Source: an uncultured Spartobacteria bacterium (GTDB taxonomy: Bacteria > Verrucomicrobiota > Verrucomicrobiia > Chthoniobacterales > Chthoniobacteraceae). Taken from it: a stretch of 64,000 nt of DNA. Of this stretch, positions 42,963 to 52,901 are shown piece by piece. Under the pieces are notes generated by a model, which saw only the letters and a list, made by a program, of their open reading frames with translations, was not told where the DNA came from and made no database searches. The stretch covers positions 1 through 64,000 of the forward strand of contig CAIYUV010000052.1 of assembly GCA_903929475.1 (NCBI GenBank). Direction: 5' to 3'. Each line of letters starts with the position of its first letter. The first letter of the stretch is position 1. The position numbers and the translations under genes are program-made.

Positions 42963-45900
42963 ATGAAACGCCTCATACTGCTCTCACTCTTCATCGGTAT
43001 GGCCGTCGCAAAAGCCGACCCGCAGCTCACCTCGTGGTTCACCATGAACTCGGGAAAATATGCCCGCATCTACCAAAGCACCGCGAATGAAACGGCGGGC
43101 ACGACTTCGACGACGTGGACGCGCGGCAGCGGCACGCAGTCGAATCCCGCCTACGCGGATGTGAACGAGATCAACTACTCGGCATCGTGGATCTACATCC
43201 GCACGACGGGCCTCGCCTCGCACATCATGGGGCCATGGTATCTCGATGCGGCGAAGACGACGAACTTCCCGAACTTCCCCTCGAACACCGCGACGATCTA
43301 CCGCATCCCGCGCACGCCGGTGATCCCGGGCTCGAAGACGCTCACGGGCCTCGGCTCGACGGGGCGCATGGTGAATGGCGTCTCCATGTTCGATTCCCGC
43401 GACGCGTTCTCGTATAAAAATTCCAGCGCGACGGATGCAACGCCGACGAACGGGCTCACGGGCGACGGCATCTGGAACCGCGACGGATATTTCAATGAGG
43501 GCGTCACCTTTGATCCCGGCCTCGCGCACCAGGCGGGGAACAACTACCACTACCACGCGCACCCGATCGCGCTGCGCTATCAGCTCGGCGATCATGTGGA
43601 CTACAACGCGACGACGAACCGCTACACGGAGACCGCGGCGGCGGCGACGGTGCATTCGCCCATCGTCGCGTGGGCGGCGGACGGGCTGCCGGTGTATGGG
43701 CCCTACGGCTACTCGTCGCCGCTGAATGCGGCGAGTGGCGTGCGGCGCATGGTCTCGGGCTTCACGCTTCGCGACGGGACGAATGGCACGACGGCGATCA
43801 CCGTGCGGCAGGTGCTGCCGCTGTGGGCGCAGCGCATCCAGGGGCTGACGACGCTCACGTCCTCGCAATACGGCCCGGCGGTGAACACGACTTACGCGCT
43901 CGGGCATTACATCGAGGACTTCGACTACCGCGGCGATCTCTCCGGCCAGACGCTCGGCACCGACTTCGATCTCAACGAGCAGAACGTGCGCTTCTGCGTG
44001 ACGCCGGAATATCCCGCCGGGACGTGGGCCTACTTCACGCCTATCAATTCCGACGGCACGCCGCAGTATCCCTACACGACGGGCCGCGCGTATTACGGCG
44101 ACCCGACGGGCGGCGCGACGACAGCGGCTGTGATGACCGCGGACACGCCGCTCACACAGCATTTTATCGGCGGCGCAAACAAGCCGCTCACCATCGGCAC
44201 GCCGGGAGTCTCCGGCACGACGGTCACGCTTACATGGAGCGCAGTCGAAGGCGGGACGTATTCGGTGGATGCCTCGTCTGTTTCCAATTTCTCGTCTTTC
44301 ACAAGCAAAGCATCGGGCCTCGTCTCCACGGGCATCTCAAAAAACACGGGCTACACCGCGCTCGGCACCAGCGGCACGGAATACGGCCGCGTGAACCGCA
44401 CTGCACTGGCGACCTACGATTCCAATGGACAGTCCGCCGCGACTGTCTCGCAAATTACAACTACCAGCTATTCACTCACGCTAAATACGCCGCCGACGAT
44501 TGGCAGCATTGCGAATCAAACCGTCGCGATGAATACGCCGACCAGCGTAATCGCTGTTACGATTGGCGATGCGGAGACTGCGGTTGCGAGCCTCACGATG
44601 AGCGGGAGTTCGTCGAATACGACGCTTGTTCCGAACGCGAACATCACTTTTGGCGGAAGCGGTGCGAATCGCACTGTGACGGTCACGCCTGCACAAAGCC
44701 AGACGGGCACAGCTACGATTACAGTCGGCGTCAGCGATGGCAGCACCACGACAAACACGACGTTCACCCTCACTGTCACGGGCACAAACACCGCTCCGAC
44801 GATCACCAGCATCGCCGTGCAGAGCACGAATCAAAACACTGCCACATCCGCGATAGCATTCACTGTCGGCGATGCGGACACCGGCGCTGCGAGCCTCACA
44901 CTCAGCGGCAGTTCGGCAAACACGACGCTTGTTCCGAATGCGAATATCGTCTTTGGCGGCAGCGGTGCGAATCGCACAGTCACCATCACTCCCGCGAGCG
45001 GGCAGACAGGCAGCGCTGTCATTACAATTACCGTGAACGACGGTGCGGCCACGGCAAATAGCGCGTTCACTTTGACGGTCGTGCCGACTGCTCCGACAAT
45101 CTCGTCCATCACGATCTCGCCTTCGTCGCCGACAAATTCCGATACCGTCGTGGTGAAAGCAAATGTGACAGCGAGTTCCGATCGCACCATTACCGGTGTG
45201 CAATTGACATACAACACGGGCGTCGGCGGAACGACCACGGTGTTCAATGAAACGATGGCGGCGGCGGCGGTGTCGCCGTGGACGGGCACCAATGCAAACA
45301 ACGCGTGGACCGTCACAGCGCCGGTCGGCGGTGGCGGGCCCACGCCGCCGAATCCGTTCAGTCAGACCGCTGCTGCAAATCACACCGCCGTTGGATCTGG
45401 AAATCAGTTTGGCCTGGAAGTGACCGGCGGCCCACCACTGAACGCCATCGGTGATGGTTCGGTGGCGAACTCGACGAACATCAACTCAACCGGCACTTCA
45501 GGCTACGTGGAATTTTACCTCGCCGCTGTGAACCAGACCGCGACGACTGGATGGAATTTCCAGATTTCCGCAAACGGTGGCAGCACTTGGACGACACGCC
45601 TCAGCGAATCGAACACCAACCACACAACACACGCGCTCTTCCACTACGACCTCGCCGCCGGTGAGCGTGTCAGCACGATGAGAATGCGCTTCCAGTTTGC
45701 CGGTGGCGGCGCTGGTGGAACGGGCATCGTTCGTGTGGACGACATCAAAGTCGTCACGAGCAGCGCAAGCGTGCCGATCACGGTGAATTTGCTCGATAAC
45801 GGAGCGAACGGCGACGGGGCCGCAGGCGATGGTGTGTATGGATATAGCGCAATCCCCGCGCAGGCGACAGGCACGACGGTGACCTACACCATCGCAGCGA

Positions 45901-48458
45901 CGGACAGCGCATCTGTGACGACCACAAGCGCGAACAATTCCTACACGGTGGTAGCAGCCGCGCCGGTGCTCGCGGTTACGCCCGCCACGGGACTCACATC
46001 GAGCGGCACGGTGGGCGGATCGTTTTCTCCATCGAGCGCGACATACACGCTCTCGAACACCGGCAATGCCTCGATGAACTGGACAGCCGCGAAAACCGTG
46101 GCGTGGCTCACACTTTCCAGCGCGAGCGGCACGCTCGCAGCGGGGGCGAACACGACTGTGACGGCGACCATCAACGCCAGCGCGAGTTCGCTCGCCGTGG
46201 GAAGCTACAGCGACACGATCACGTTCACAAACAGCACGAACAACAGCGGCAACACCACGCGCGCAGTGAGTCTCGCTGTCGGCTCCAACACCGCTCCGTC
46301 CGCGCCGACGATTGCCGCGTTGCCGCAGTTCATTCAGGGCAGCGCAAAGACGATTTCGTGGCCCGCAGTTTCCGGCGCGACGAGCTACACGATCCAAATC
46401 GCGACCGACGCTGCGTTCACGAACCCCGTTTCGCAAACTGTCACGGGCACGAGCGCGTCATTCTCGAATCTCACGAGCGGCGTCACCTATTACTACCGCG
46501 TGCTTGCCACGAATGCGATCGGCTCGTCGTCCTACAGCGGCACGGTTTCCTCTACGCAGGACAACGTCGCGCCCGCAGTCGCCATCACATCGCCGGCGAG
46601 TGGAACTTCCACCGCGACGAACACGATCACCGTGAGCGGCACCAGCTCGGATGCACTTTCTGGAATCAGTAATGTCACAGTGAATGGCCAGACTGCGACG
46701 ACATCGAACGGTTTCGCGACATGGAGCGTCACCGTTCCGCTTGGCTTTGGCACGAACGGTATCACCGCCATCGCTTACGACGGCTCGGGCAATGTGACCA
46801 CGACATCGCCCGTGAACATCACGCTCACCACGGCGCAAACCTACAACCCGCTCATCATTCCCGAAGTCATCACGGGAACGACTTTCAACCTCAACCTGCA
46901 CACCACCACGAAGCAGTTCCTCAGCGGCGCAGCGACGAATACCTACGCATACAACAATATGCTTTTCTGGGGCCCCACGCTCATCATGAACAAGGGCGAC
47001 TGGGTGCAAATGAATGTCACCAACAACCTCCCGGACACCACGACCACGCACTGGCACGGCTTTCACATCCCCGCGATCATGGACGGCGGCCCGCATCAGA
47101 CAATTCCTGCGGGCACCACATGGTCGCCCAGTTTTTACGTGGCAAACAACGCGGGCACCTACTGGTATCACCCGCATCTGCACGAGTTCACGCAGCAACA
47201 ACTCACCTACGGCGGGGGCGGAATGATCATCATCCGTGACCCGATCGAGTCGGCTCTGAATCTGCCGCGCACCTACGGTGCGGACGACATCCCGCTCGCG
47301 CTCACGAGCCGTCGCTTTACGAACAACCAGTTCGTCACCACAGGTTCTGAATACGGAGATCAGATGGTGGTAAATGGCACGCTGAGTCCGCAGATCACGC
47401 TGCCCAAGCAATACGTGCGTCTCCGCATCCTCAATGCCGAGATGGAACGCAGCTACAACCTCGGCTTCAGCGATGGTCGCACTTTCTATCTCATCGGCAC
47501 TGACGGCGGCCTCGTGAATGCGCCAGTTGCGTTGACGCGAGTCGTGCTCGCCGTTGGTGAGCGCGCGGAAATCCTCGTGGATCTCAGTAACGATACCATT
47601 GGCTCTTCATTCAATCTACAGGCGTTCAATTCCGGACAGGCGAACGATTTTCCAGGCGGCGAACCGGCGACGACCGGGCAGTTCGGAAGCCTGCTGAACA
47701 ACACGACGTTCACCATACTGCACATCAATGTTGGTGCACAGACTGCAAGCCCGATCACCACTCGCCCGGCCACGCTCACGACGAATACATTCTACACCGC
47801 AGGGCAGGTTACGAATACACGCACAGTCACGATCACAAACGGTTTTCCGAACACCGGCCTGCCCTTCAGCTTCGACAACCTCGTCTATTCGCCGACCGTC
47901 ATTAACCAGACACTAAACCTCGACGCCATCGAGCAATGGAACATCACGAACACATCCGGCTTCAGTCATTCGTTCCACATTCACGACATCCAGTTTCACC
48001 TCATCGCGCGCACCGGCGGAAACAACACCGGAATTAAAACCTACGAGGAGGGATGGAAGGACACGCTCTTCATCGGACAAAATCAAACTGTCAGCTTCAT
48101 CGCGAAGTTCGACGGCTTCGCGAGCAACACCAATCCGTTCATGTATCACTGCCATTTTTCCAGCCACGAAGACGCCGGGTTGATGGGGCAGTTCATCGTC
48201 GTGAACAACGCAGTGGAAGACCTCGCCATCGCGAGCTTCACGCGCACAGGCGACAACAGCCTTATCACGCTGCAATTCAAAGCGACAGTCGGCACGACCT
48301 ACACTCTGCAATACTCGGCGGACATGACCACTGGAAGCTGGACGGACATCGGTTCGGTCACGAGCGATGGCACGTCCGCGACCTTCAACGAGACAGATGC
48401 AACGCGACTCGGACAAGCGAGGGGATTCTACCGCGTGGCAATTCCGACGATTCCATAA
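42963..48458 (+). CDS. YHYH-domain / Ig-repeat / multicopper oxidase mosaic, secreted
   Basis: The 1,831-residue protein has a signal peptide (MKRLILLSLFIGMAVAKA). Residues about 30-400 form a YHYH domain: NNYHYHAHPIALRY, then HSPIVAWAADGLPVYGPYGY. Then come two nearly identical ~101-residue Ig/cadherin-like repeats (about 511-712), a jelly-roll-like region, a BACON-type repeat (around 1000-1100) and an FN3-type domain. Residues about 1290-1760 are a multicopper oxidase with all four copper motifs: HWHGFH (~1362), YWYHPHLHE (~1400), HSFHIHDIQFH (~1668) and YHCHFSSHEDAGLM (~1728). The final ~80 residues are a beta domain ending in FYRV, common in this phylum. It probably oxidises Cu(I) or phenolics in the periplasm or outside the cell, consistent with the CusBA genes that follow. 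Confidence 0.87.
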   Translation: MKRLILLSLFIGMAVAKADPQLTSWFTMNSGKYARIYQSTANETAGTTSTTWTRGSGTQSNPAYADVNEINYSASWIYIRTTGLASHIMGPWYLDAAKTTNFPNFPSNTATIYRIPRTPVIPGSKTLTGLGSTGRMVNGVSMFDSRDAFSYKNSSATDATPTNGLTGDGIWNRDGYFNEGVTFDPGLAHQAGNNYHYHAHPIALRYQLGDHVDYNATTNRYTETAAAATVHSPIVAWAADGLPVYGPYGYSSPLNAASGVRRMVSGFTLRDGTNGTTAITVRQVLPLWAQRIQGLTTLTSSQYGPAVNTTYALGHYIEDFDYRGDLSGQTLGTDFDLNEQNVRFCVTPEYPAGTWAYFTPINSDGTPQYPYTTGRAYYGDPTGGATTAAVMTADTPLTQHFIGGANKPLTIGTPGVSGTTVTLTWSAVEGGTYSVDASSVSNFSSFTSKASGLVSTGISKNTGYTALGTSGTEYGRVNRTALATYDSNGQSAATVSQITTTSYSLTLNTPPTIGSIANQTVAMNTPTSVIAVTIGDAETAVASLTMSGSSSNTTLVPNANITFGGSGANRTVTVTPAQSQTGTATITVGVSDGSTTTNTTFTLTVTGTNTAPTITSIAVQSTNQNTATSAIAFTVGDADTGAASLTLSGSSANTTLVPNANIVFGGSGANRTVTITPASGQTGSAVITITVNDGAATANSAFTLTVVPTAPTISSITISPSSPTNSDTVVVKANVTASSDRTITGVQLTYNTGVGGTTTVFNETMAAAAVSPWTGTNANNAWTVTAPVGGGGPTPPNPFSQTAAANHTAVGSGNQFGLEVTGGPPLNAIGDGSVANSTNINSTGTSGYVEFYLAAVNQTATTGWNFQISANGGSTWTTRLSESNTNHTTHALFHYDLAAGERVSTMRMRFQFAGGGAGGTGIVRVDDIKVVTSSASVPITVNLLDNGANGDGAAGDGVYGYSAIPAQATGTTVTYTIAATDSASVTTTSANNSYTVVAAAPVLAVTPATGLTSSGTVGGSFSPSSATYTLSNTGNASMNWTAAKTVAWLTLSSASGTLAAGANTTVTATINASASSLAVGSYSDTITFTNSTNNSGNTTRAVSLAVGSNTAPSAPTIAALPQFIQGSAKTISWPAVSGATSYTIQIATDAAFTNPVSQTVTGTSASFSNLTSGVTYYYRVLATNAIGSSSYSGTVSSTQDNVAPAVAITSPASGTSTATNTITVSGTSSDALSGISNVTVNGQTATTSNGFATWSVTVPLGFGTNGITAIAYDGSGNVTTTSPVNITLTTAQTYNPLIIPEVITGTTFNLNLHTTTKQFLSGAATNTYAYNNMLFWGPTLIMNKGDWVQMNVTNNLPDTTTTHWHGFHIPAIMDGGPHQTIPAGTTWSPSFYVANNAGTYWYHPHLHEFTQQQLTYGGGGMIIIRDPIESALNLPRTYGADDIPLALTSRRFTNNQFVTTGSEYGDQMVVNGTLSPQITLPKQYVRLRILNAEMERSYNLGFSDGRTFYLIGTDGGLVNAPVALTRVVLAVGERAEILVDLSNDTIGSSFNLQAFNSGQANDFPGGEPATTGQFGSLLNNTTFTILHINVGAQTASPITTRPATLTTNTFYTAGQVTNTRTVTITNGFPNTGLPFSFDNLVYSPTVINQTLNLDAIEQWNITNTSGFSHSFHIHDIQFHLIARTGGNNTGIKTYEEGWKDTLFIGQNQTVSFIAKFDGFASNTNPFMYHCHFSSHEDAGLMGQFIVVNNAVEDLAIASFTRTGDNSLITLQFKATVGTTYTLQYSADMTTGSWTDIGSVTSDGTSATFNETDATRLGQARGFYRVAIPTIP
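44493..45095 (+). repeat. Two tandem ~101-codon Ig-like repeats inside the multicopper oxidase gene
   Basis: Units begin at 44493 and 44796 (303-base period). Their translations share phrases such as NTTLVPNANI, FGGSGANRTVT and TLTV, and the DNA is also closely similar (for example, acgacgcttgttccgaacgc and its near copy). This suggests a fairly recent in-frame duplication. Confidence 0.8.
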
Positions 48459-48519
48459 AACGAGGAAATGGCGTTGCGCGCCTTCGCACAAACTGTTGGA
48501 TGGCCGGAATCCCTGAATC

Positions 48520-49719
48520 ATGAAACTCGCCACACTGGTTGCCATTATTGTCGCAGGCGCGTGCGGCTGGTTTGGTGCGCTGGCATTCCGCTCAACACCG
48601 ATGGCGGCGGGAAAAAAAGTTTCGTATTACCAGAGCCCGATGCACCCGTGGGTGAAATCGGACAAGCCGGGGCAGTGCACGGTCTGCGGGATGGACTTGG
48701 TTCCGATTTACGAAGGCGGCGCGAATTTCGACAACGTCGTTCGCGACATTGTGATGCTACCGCAGGGCAGCCCGAACGTCGTGGGCGTGCAGACTGCGGA
48801 GGTGAAAAAGCAGCCGCTCGTCCGCACGCTGCGCGTGGCCGGGATGATCGGCGAAGATGAGTCGCGCCACGGCGTGATCACCGCACCGGCGGAGGGTCGC
48901 ATTGACGGCCTCGCGATGAATCACGAAGGCCAGCAAATCACAAAACGTCAGCCACTCGCCACCATGTTCAGCCGAACGCTGCTGACTACGGCGAACGAAT
49001 ACAAACTCGCGCTCGCGCAGAGCGAGCAGGCGGCGGAACCAATCAAACGGCGGCTGGAGCAATACGGACTCGTGTGGGAGCAAATTAAAAACATCCCGCA
49101 GCGCCAGCCGGACGATCTTTACTTTGGAATCCTCGCCTCAATGACGGGAACCATCGTGAAGAGCTACGTCGCCGAGGGACAGTATGTGAAGGAAGGCGAG
49201 AAGCTTTTTGAAATCGCCGACTTCACAACGATGTGGTTCATGTTTCCGGTCTATGAGCAGGACTTGCCGTTCATCCAAGTCGGGCAATTTGTGAACGTAA
49301 ATACGCCGAGCCTGCCCGGTGAAACGATGCGGGCGCGCATCGCGTCCATCAGTCCGAATCTCAACGAAATGATCCGCGCAGCCGATGTTCGCGTCGTGCT
49401 GGAAAATCCGCAGCATCGCATCAAAAACAAAACCTTCGCCGAGGGCACCGTGGAACTCGGCGCACCCGAAGTTCTCGCCATTCCGAGAAGCGCCGTGCTG
49501 TGGCCGGGAAAAACGCCGCGCGTATTTGTCGAGAAGACACGCGGCTCATATCAACAGCGTGAGGTAAAACTTGGCCGTGCAGGCGATGTGCTCTGGGAGG
49601 TGCTGGAGGGTTTGAAGGAAGGTGATCGCGTCGTGACGTCCGGCAATATGCTCATGGACAGTCAGGCCCAACTCGGTGCGATGGCAGAAGGCAACAGCGG
49701 AATGGAAGTGAAACCATGA
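48520..49719 (+). CDS. cusB: CusB-like RND efflux adaptor with heavy-metal-binding domain
   Basis: The 399-residue periplasmic adaptor has an N-terminal signal anchor (KLATLVAIIVAGACGWFGALAF). A heavy-metal-binding YHS-like domain follows directly: YYQSPMHPWVKSDKPGQCTVCGMDLVPIY, with Met, His and two Cys as likely ligands (C-x-x-C-G-M-D-L). The rest is a membrane fusion protein: barrel-sandwich parts at GVITAPAEGRIDGLAM and ASMTGTIVKSYVAEGQYVKEGEKLFEIAD, then an alpha hairpin and beta-barrel. The final VTSGNMLMDSQAQLGAMAEG is typical of CusB/CzcB. The stop overlaps the start of the transporter gene by four bases (ATGA). With CusA it should export Cu(I)/Ag(I). Confidence 0.9.
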   Translation: MKLATLVAIIVAGACGWFGALAFRSTPMAAGKKVSYYQSPMHPWVKSDKPGQCTVCGMDLVPIYEGGANFDNVVRDIVMLPQGSPNVVGVQTAEVKKQPLVRTLRVAGMIGEDESRHGVITAPAEGRIDGLAMNHEGQQITKRQPLATMFSRTLLTTANEYKLALAQSEQAAEPIKRRLEQYGLVWEQIKNIPQRQPDDLYFGILASMTGTIVKSYVAEGQYVKEGEKLFEIADFTTMWFMFPVYEQDLPFIQVGQFVNVNTPSLPGETMRARIASISPNLNEMIRAADVRVVLENPQHRIKNKTFAEGTVELGAPEVLAIPRSAVLWPGKTPRVFVEKTRGSYQQREVKLGRAGDVLWEVLEGLKEGDRVVTSGNMLMDSQAQLGAMAEGNSGMEVKP

Positions 49720-52700
49720 TCCGGGCGCTCATCGCAGCCGCGTCGAAAAACCGTTTTGTGGTGGTGTGCGCCGCGCTGTTTCTCATCGCATTTGGAGTGA
49801 AGGCGTTTCGGGAGATGCCCGTGGATGCGATTCCCGATCTGAGCGAAAATCAGGTTATCGTTTTCGCGGACTGGACGGGCCGCAGCCCGCAGGAGGTGGA
49901 GGATCAAATCACTTTTCCGCTGTCTTCAAACCTGCAAGGACTCGGCGGTGTCAAAGCGGTCCGCGCGACGAGTATGTTCGGCTTCTCGCTCATCACGGTC
50001 GTCTTCGACGATGGGGTGGAAAAGGCGACGGCCCGCCAGCGGATTCTCGAAAGGCTCGGCTCTCTTGATGGTGTTTTGCCTACGGGAGTCAGCGCAAAGC
50101 TCGGCCCCGATGCGACGGGCCTAGGCTGGGTTTTTCAATACTACCTCAAAGTGGATCCGAAAAAATTGCCGGAAGGTCGCGGCTATGATCTCGGTGAGCT
50201 TCGTGCTTTGCAGGACTGGCGCATCCGCTTTCAACTCGGCGCTGTGCCCGGAGTTGCCGAGGTCGCGAGTATCGGAGGTTTTGTCCGGCAGTATCAAGTT
50301 GAGGTGGATTCGCAAAAAATGCGAACGCTCGGCGTGACGCTCGAAATGATAATGAACGCCGTGGGTCGCTCGAATTTGAACGTCGGCGGAAAAACCATCG
50401 AGGAAAACGGCATGGAGTTCATTGTGCGCGGCGTGGGTTTGATCCACGGCGCGGAGGATCTCGAAAAAATCGTGATCATGGAAAAGGAAGGGAGTGCTGT
50501 TTGTCTGCGACAGATCGCGCGGGTGCAGTTGGGCGGGGATTTTCGTCGCGGCACGCTGGATGTTGGCGGCCACGAAGTCGTGGGCGGCACCGTGGTGATG
50601 CGAAACGGCGAGAACGCCCGCGACGTGATCGAAAAAGTGAAGGCGAAGATCGCCTCAATCGCGCCCACTCTCCCGCCCGGAGTTTCGATTCAGCCATTCT
50701 ACGACCGCAGCGAACTCATTGACCGCACGCTCGACACATTGAAGCGCGCTCTCGGCGAAGAGATCATTCTGGTGACGCTCGCGCACATCATCTTCCTGTT
50801 CCATTTCCGCAGCATCCTCATCGTCACGCTGCCTCTGCCGGCGAGCATTCTTATTTCGTTCATCCTCATGCGGCACTTCGGCATCACGTCGAACATCATG
50901 AGTCTATCCGGAATCGCGATTGCCATCGGTGTGCTCGTGGATGCCGCGATTGTCCTCACGGAAAATGTTATCCGTCATTGCGAGCGCGCGGAGGCCCGCA
51001 AAGGAACTGCGCTCAACGCCGCAGAGCGTCTGACTACAGTGCTAGAGGCCGCGAAGCAGGTGGGCCGCCCCATCTTTTTTGCGATGGCGATCATCATCCT
51101 CGCGTTTGTCCCAGTGTTTGCGCTGGGCGCGCAGGAGGGGAAAATGTTTCACCCGCTCGCCTTCGCAAAAACCTTCGCAATGGTTGCCTCGACGTTGCTT
51201 GCGATGACCTTCGTGCCGGTGCTTTGCACACTGCTCGTGCGCGGGCCGTTTTACGCGGAGGATCGGAATATCGTCATGCGCTTTTTTCTGCGCTTGTATG
51301 ACCCGGTGCTCGATTTCGCGCTTACACACCGCAAGATCGTGATTGGGGGAGCCGCGATCATTTTCGCCGTTGCGGTTATGCTCATCCCGCGCATGGGATC
51401 GGAATTCATGCCGCCGCTGAACGAGGGCAGCCTTCTCTTCATGCCAAGCCTCGTTCCGGCGACTTCGCTTTCCGAGGTGAAGCGCGTGATGGCGTGGCAG
51501 GATCGGGTCTTTGAAAGTTTCCCCGAGGTGCGATCCGCCGTGGGAAAACTCGGGCGCGCAGAGACGGCGACGGATCCTGCGCCCAACGAGATGATCGAGA
51601 CGACCATCATGCTGAAGCCCGATAGCGAATGGCGCGCGGGCATGACGAAGGACAGACTCATCGCCGACATGATGGAGGCGCAGCGGCAGGTGCCGGGATC
51701 GGTGCCCGGTTTTCTCCAGCCGATCCAAGGGCGAATTCTCATGATTTCCACCGGCATCCGCTCGCAGCTTGGGGTGAAAATTTTCGGCGATAATCCCGGT
51801 AAACTCCAGCAGGCGGCTGGCGATGTGCAGCGCATTGTCCAAGACGTGCGCGGATCAACGGGAGTTGCGTCCAGTCGGATTCAAGGGAAGCCGTATATCG
51901 AGATTCGCGTAGACCGCGATGCGCTGATTCGCAACAGAATGACAGCGCAGGATGTCCTCGATGTGGTCGAAGTCGGGCTGGGAGGAAAAAATATCACGAC
52001 CGCCATCGAAGGCCGCAACCGCGTTCCCGTTCAAGTGCGACTGGAGCGCAGCGAGCGCGAAGATTTGAGCCGGTTGCGAGATTTGCTCGTCAGTGTGAAA
52101 ACCGAGGGCGGTCCGGTGAGAACTATCCCGCTCGGCCAGCTTGCGGAAATTGATCGTGTCGAGGGTCCGAATGAAATTGCCAGCGAGAACGGACGACTAC
52201 GTGCGTTCGTGCAGGCGAATGTCGCCGGACGCGACCTCGGCGGCTTTGTCGAGGAAGTGAAAGCCCGCGTGCAGCACGACATCGCGCCGAAGCTGGAGGG
52301 GCAGGGAATGACCATCGAATACAGCGGCGAGTATGAAAATCAAATGCACGCCGCGCGGACCTTGATAATCGTCTGGCCGAGCGTGATTCTCATCATCTTT
52401 CTGCTGCTCCATCTGCTCTACGGAAAAATTTTGGATGCCGCGCACGTCATCCTCGCCGTGCCTTTCGCGTTAAGCGGGGGAGTCTTTTTGCAATACATGC
52501 TCGGCTGGAATTTTAGCGTAGCCGTAAAGGTCGGCTACATCGCGTTGTTCGGCACGGCGATTCAGACTGCGGTGGTGATGGTCGTTTATCTCGACGAGGC
52601 CGTGCAGCGGAAACGTCAGCAGTACGGCGCGACATTCAGCCGCGCTGACCTCGTCGCTGCGGTGAAAGAGGGAGCGCGTCTGCGACTGCGGCCCAAGGTA

Positions 52701-52901
52701 ATGACTGTCGCAACAATCGTCGCCAGCCTGCTGCCGATCATGTGGAGCCATGGCGTCGGCTCCGAGGTGATGAAGCCACTTGCGACGCCGGTCATCGGCG
52801 GAATGTTGAGCAGCCTCATCCACGTTCTTGTCGTTACGCCGGTGATATTCCTATGGCTGCGCCTTCGCGAAATCCCATCATCCCCCGCAGTATCGCGATG
52901 A
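49716..52901 (+). CDS. cusA: CusA/CzcA-family heavy-metal RND transporter
   Basis: The 1,061-residue inner-membrane proton antiporter has the RND plan of 12 membrane helices: the first (NRFVVVCAALFLIAFGVKAF) is followed by the porter domain PVDAIPDLSENQVIVFADWTGRSPQEVEDQ, characteristic of the heavy-metal (HAE1-related HME) subfamily. The helix 4 region has GIAIAIGVLVDAAIVLTEN with the acidic relay residues. A second half repeats the layout from ~520. The context (CusB-like adaptor with a copper-type metal domain, multicopper oxidase, MbnP-like protein) favours Cu(I)/Ag(I) over Zn/Co. No outer-membrane factor (CusC/TolC-like) lies next to it. It overlaps both neighbours by ATGA. Confidence 0.93.
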   Translation: MIRALIAAASKNRFVVVCAALFLIAFGVKAFREMPVDAIPDLSENQVIVFADWTGRSPQEVEDQITFPLSSNLQGLGGVKAVRATSMFGFSLITVVFDDGVEKATARQRILERLGSLDGVLPTGVSAKLGPDATGLGWVFQYYLKVDPKKLPEGRGYDLGELRALQDWRIRFQLGAVPGVAEVASIGGFVRQYQVEVDSQKMRTLGVTLEMIMNAVGRSNLNVGGKTIEENGMEFIVRGVGLIHGAEDLEKIVIMEKEGSAVCLRQIARVQLGGDFRRGTLDVGGHEVVGGTVVMRNGENARDVIEKVKAKIASIAPTLPPGVSIQPFYDRSELIDRTLDTLKRALGEEIILVTLAHIIFLFHFRSILIVTLPLPASILISFILMRHFGITSNIMSLSGIAIAIGVLVDAAIVLTENVIRHCERAEARKGTALNAAERLTTVLEAAKQVGRPIFFAMAIIILAFVPVFALGAQEGKMFHPLAFAKTFAMVASTLLAMTFVPVLCTLLVRGPFYAEDRNIVMRFFLRLYDPVLDFALTHRKIVIGGAAIIFAVAVMLIPRMGSEFMPPLNEGSLLFMPSLVPATSLSEVKRVMAWQDRVFESFPEVRSAVGKLGRAETATDPAPNEMIETTIMLKPDSEWRAGMTKDRLIADMMEAQRQVPGSVPGFLQPIQGRILMISTGIRSQLGVKIFGDNPGKLQQAAGDVQRIVQDVRGSTGVASSRIQGKPYIEIRVDRDALIRNRMTAQDVLDVVEVGLGGKNITTAIEGRNRVPVQVRLERSEREDLSRLRDLLVSVKTEGGPVRTIPLGQLAEIDRVEGPNEIASENGRLRAFVQANVAGRDLGGFVEEVKARVQHDIAPKLEGQGMTIEYSGEYENQMHAARTLIIVWPSVILIIFLLLHLLYGKILDAAHVILAVPFALSGGVFLQYMLGWNFSVAVKVGYIALFGTAIQTAVVMVVYLDEAVQRKRQQYGATFSRADLVAAVKEGARLRLRPKVMTVATIVASLLPIMWSHGVGSEVMKPLATPVIGGMLSSLIHVLVVTPVIFLWLRLREIPSSPAVSR

